Shown in pieces: positions 61,764-64,000 of a stretch of 64,000 nt of DNA. Within the stretch, counting starts at the first letter, position 1; each line of letters opens with the position of its first letter. Origin of the DNA: Acipenser ruthenus (Eukaryota; Chordata; Actinopteri; Acipenseriformes; Acipenseridae); the NCBI RefSeq assembly GCF_902713425.1, contig NC_081198.1, positions 21,993,188 through 22,057,187 on the forward strand, read 5' to 3'. Position numbers and translations under genes: made by a program. The notes beneath the pieces were generated by a model, which made no database searches, was not told where the DNA came from, and saw only the letters and a program-made list of their open reading frames with translations.

Positions 61764-62398
61764 CGGAACGTGTGGGTCAGCTTTGTCCTGGGGGGGGTTA
61801 TGACAGACAGCATTCTTTGGCTGTTACCGTCTGTTGAATTGGAGCTGTTAGCAGACTTCTGGCTTACCGCGTCCAGGGGTATTCCCATGTCCTCCAGTGC
61901 TGTATCTAGGAGGACCTCTAGGGGGCCCCTGGTTTTGCCCATACAAGGGAGGGGGTCAAGGATGCTTTGAAGGGAGGCCCTTCGCTTGAAGAGGGTCATT
62001 GCTACCGAGGTACTGCTGGTCAGGGAAGGTGTTGACCCCGACCTCTCCCTCGGTGCATTAGTGAACACCTCTTCTGCGAGGTGTGCTAGGGTTTGTGCCA
62101 ACGACTGGGAAGGCTGGCTGGGGATGCCCTGGCTGGCTGCTACCTGCCCACTAGGCGGCAGTGTAGCCGTCCCACTCGCCTCCGTCTCTGCCTGCGAGGG
62201 CAAGACTGGGGACTTTGTGTGGACATTAGCTGGTTTTGGATCTATGGGGGCCACCTGCAACTTGCTGTCTTTGATCCTGATCTTTCTTTTCCCCCCCTCG
62301 TCTCTACCCTTTCTTTTCCCCACCCTCTGCTGGTTCTTCACTCCCTTCCCCTCCTTCTCACTCTCACTTTCACTGTCGCTTTTGCTTTCCTCCCCCAC
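60278..62398 (-). pseudogene. In-frame ORF1/ORF2 fusion frame (706 aa)
   Basis: An open frame that begins in the acidic part of ORF1 (MGEESKSDSESESEK), passes the junction at 61763/61764 (THTF|RGVRQGCPLSP) and continues in the RT catalytic half with YMDD and the C-terminal Cys/His motif. It joins 206 or so ORF1 residues to about 500 ORF2 residues and lacks the endonuclease and the N-terminal RT blocks. It arises from the duplicate insertion and is unlikely to be a working enzyme. Confidence 0.85.
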
Positions 62399-63490
62399 GG
62401 ACTCAATCCTTATGGCGTCATAACGAGAGCCGAGGGGGAGTGCTGGCGCTGAGAGGGCCCTACTCAGGGGGGGGCGCTGCTGGGTCCGGGCTCCCTCCCT
62501 GCCTCGTGTTCTGCATCAGAGGAGCTACTGGAGGAGCTAGTGGAGTGGCTGTTGTACTCTCTCTCTGGGCTGGGGGAAGGGGTCCTCGTAAAACGGGACA
62601 TGTCTCGGGGGCGGGGGGGTGAGGGGGTGCTGGTGATGATGGTGGTGCTGGAGTCTGGGTCTTGGATACTGTTGGTGGTGATGTGGACTGATCTTTGTTA
62701 CTTGCTCCCTCTTCCTGCTCAGGCCTAGGCTTGTTCATGTTTGCCTTGCTGGCTCTGGCCATGTTGGCATAGGAAGAGGGGCAGTCCTTAAACAGGTGCC
62801 CCTTCTTTCCACACAAATTGCACTGCCTCTCTTCTCTGCAGTGGCTGGTCTCGTGGGGTCGCCGCAGTTCCTGCACTTGACTACAGTACACGCGGCCGTC
62901 AGGTGTCCTAATTCCCCACATTTCCTGCAGAGTTTTGGCATCCCATTATAGAATACCAGCCCTCTGTTGGGCCCTAACACTATGGAGTTTGGAATGTGGC
63001 GGACGCCTCCAATGCCCGATGGATCAACATTAAGGCGTACCAGCCACTTTCTGGCTCCTGTCCAAACCCCATCTTCATCTGTAATTTTCCTCCCTTCTGA
63101 TGACACCCTCCCATAGCGGTTAAGCCATGTTGTAATATCATAGTCGCTAACAGCCTCATTGAAAAATTGGACAGTAACAACTTTCATTTCTCTGTCTGTC
63201 AGTGCATCCACACAAAATTCTTTGTATGGAGCGAGATATTTATTCTCCCCCCAAAAGGACCACATTTCTTGTAACTTTTGGGGGTTCCTAAAACTGACCT
63301 CAAACACTTCCTTAAGCCCTGGCAATTTCACCAAACAATTCAAGTCAGAAGGGGAAAAACCCATACCCCTCTGAAGAATGGTCCGGCTGAACTCCAGTCT
63401 CGTCAGTCCTGGTTCCGTTTCATCTTGCTTGTTTCTTGTGAAGCGCACCGCATTGTGCCTCCTGGTTTCCTGGGTTGGCCGGAACGCCAT
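61764..63490 (-). pseudogene. A6 ORF1, multiply frameshifted
   Basis: Starts MAFRPTQETRR at 63490. It is disrupted by short deletions at the second zinc knuckle (around 62858) and near 62473 and 62283, and has 5, 8 and 8 G at the three C-run sites (62623-62627, near 62467 and 61790-61797). The first knuckle is intact. Confidence 0.82.
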
Positions 63491-64000
63491 CCTTCAGCTG
63501 GCTCCTCCGATTGGGGTGGGAGAAGCCTCTGGACGTCCGGGTTGTCTCTCTCTACGGAAAAGAGACAACGTAAGCAGCAAATCTGGGCAGTTGAAGGAAC
63601 TATTACTTTAGTCCCTGAGGAGATGGTCGCCTCGCAAGAGGGACCCCCTCCCCAGGTGAACGGTGTCCTTCCCTGGCGGAGTAGGGGGCGCTGCTTGGCA
63701 CCGAGACCACGTAGGAAGAATCGTGGCTGTGACGCCTCCTCGGGGTCCGGGGCCGCCCTCTGCTCCTCCCAGATGGCGCCCTCTGCTGGGCGCCTGCTGC
63801 TCTCTCGGTCTGGATCTCGATTACAATCAAGGGCTGGGGATGAGGTCGTCTAGGTCATCAAAGGGTCCTCAAAGGTCGTCTGGATGGTAGGTCCTCCTTC
63901 TCTCTAACTCCAGGAACGTCTGGAAAAGCCGGAACCGCCTGAAAAAGAAAAAAACGGGAACCGCCTGAAAAAGAAAAAACTGCTCTCAACAGTCAACAAA
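61764..64000 (-). mobile_element. A6, right part: ORF1 and 5'UTR (runs off the window)
   Basis: Resumes ORF1 at cccctcggaacg and goes through the zinc-knuckle domain to the 5'UTR. The window ends inside repeat M2 of the 5'UTR, so the U5-like terminus and 5' junction are not visible. A CTCF-like motif is present at about 63776-63789. Confidence 0.88.

Overview
The window is a tandem array of U2 small nuclear RNA genes, all transcribed from the minus strand, heavily colonised by LINEs in the same orientation. It holds 14 complete U2 copies, several U2 halves split by insertions, and no other host gene. The repeat unit is about 775-790 bp: U2, a 3' box, a GAAA/GAGA polypurine tract, a spacer, then a vertebrate-style distal and proximal snRNA promoter. 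The PSE-like element, the 3' box and the presence of U2-inserted LINEs with an apurinic endonuclease (the Tx1 clade, where the Keno family is known for U2 insertion in fish and frogs) point to a vertebrate, most likely a fish or amphibian. The species cannot be fixed from the sequence.

Layout from left to right: element D, an ORF1-only LINE inside a U2 gene (7-1688); U2 units (1722-4804); A1, a 5'-truncated family A LINE (4805-7976); one U2 unit split by element B, a two-ORF LINE with a poly(A) tail (8744-13821); U2 units (13822-16184); A2 (16185-20273); U2 units; A3, full length (21316-28096); three U2 genes; A4 (30625-37393); a U2 fragment; A5 (37843-44622); a U2 fragment; element C, a third two-ORF LINE with poly(A) (45071-50415); four U2 genes; A6 (54086-58380, continuing 61764-64000), whose ORF1 is interrupted by a 3.38-kb copy of neighbouring DNA (58381-61763).

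All LINEs share one design. ORF1 carries three CCHC zinc knuckles. ORF2 carries an AP-type endonuclease, a reverse transcriptase and a C-terminal Cys/His motif. The families differ in how they meet the U2 gene. B, C and (probably) D enter at U2 nt 38/39, end in AATAAA running into poly(A), keep the U2 promoter upstream in sense orientation, and in B and D have 5'UTRs of only 40-60 nt, so they probably borrow the U2 promoter. Family A lacks a poly(A) tail, ends in AATAAAAGAGTA, joins U2 at several positions, and has lost the U2 promoter in its full-length copies. It instead has a 735-bp 5'UTR made partly of two diverged repeats, the first of which begins with what looks like the first 36 nt of U5 snRNA.

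The most notable observations are: the U5-like 5' terminus of family A; base changes shared by the U2 5' stubs attached to D, B and C but absent from every intact U2 here; the ORF1-only element D; CTCF-like motifs in the family A 5'UTR; length-variable C-runs that split ORF1 of every family A copy while ORF2 stays open; and the templated 3.38-kb insertion that fuses ORF1 and ORF2 in frame.
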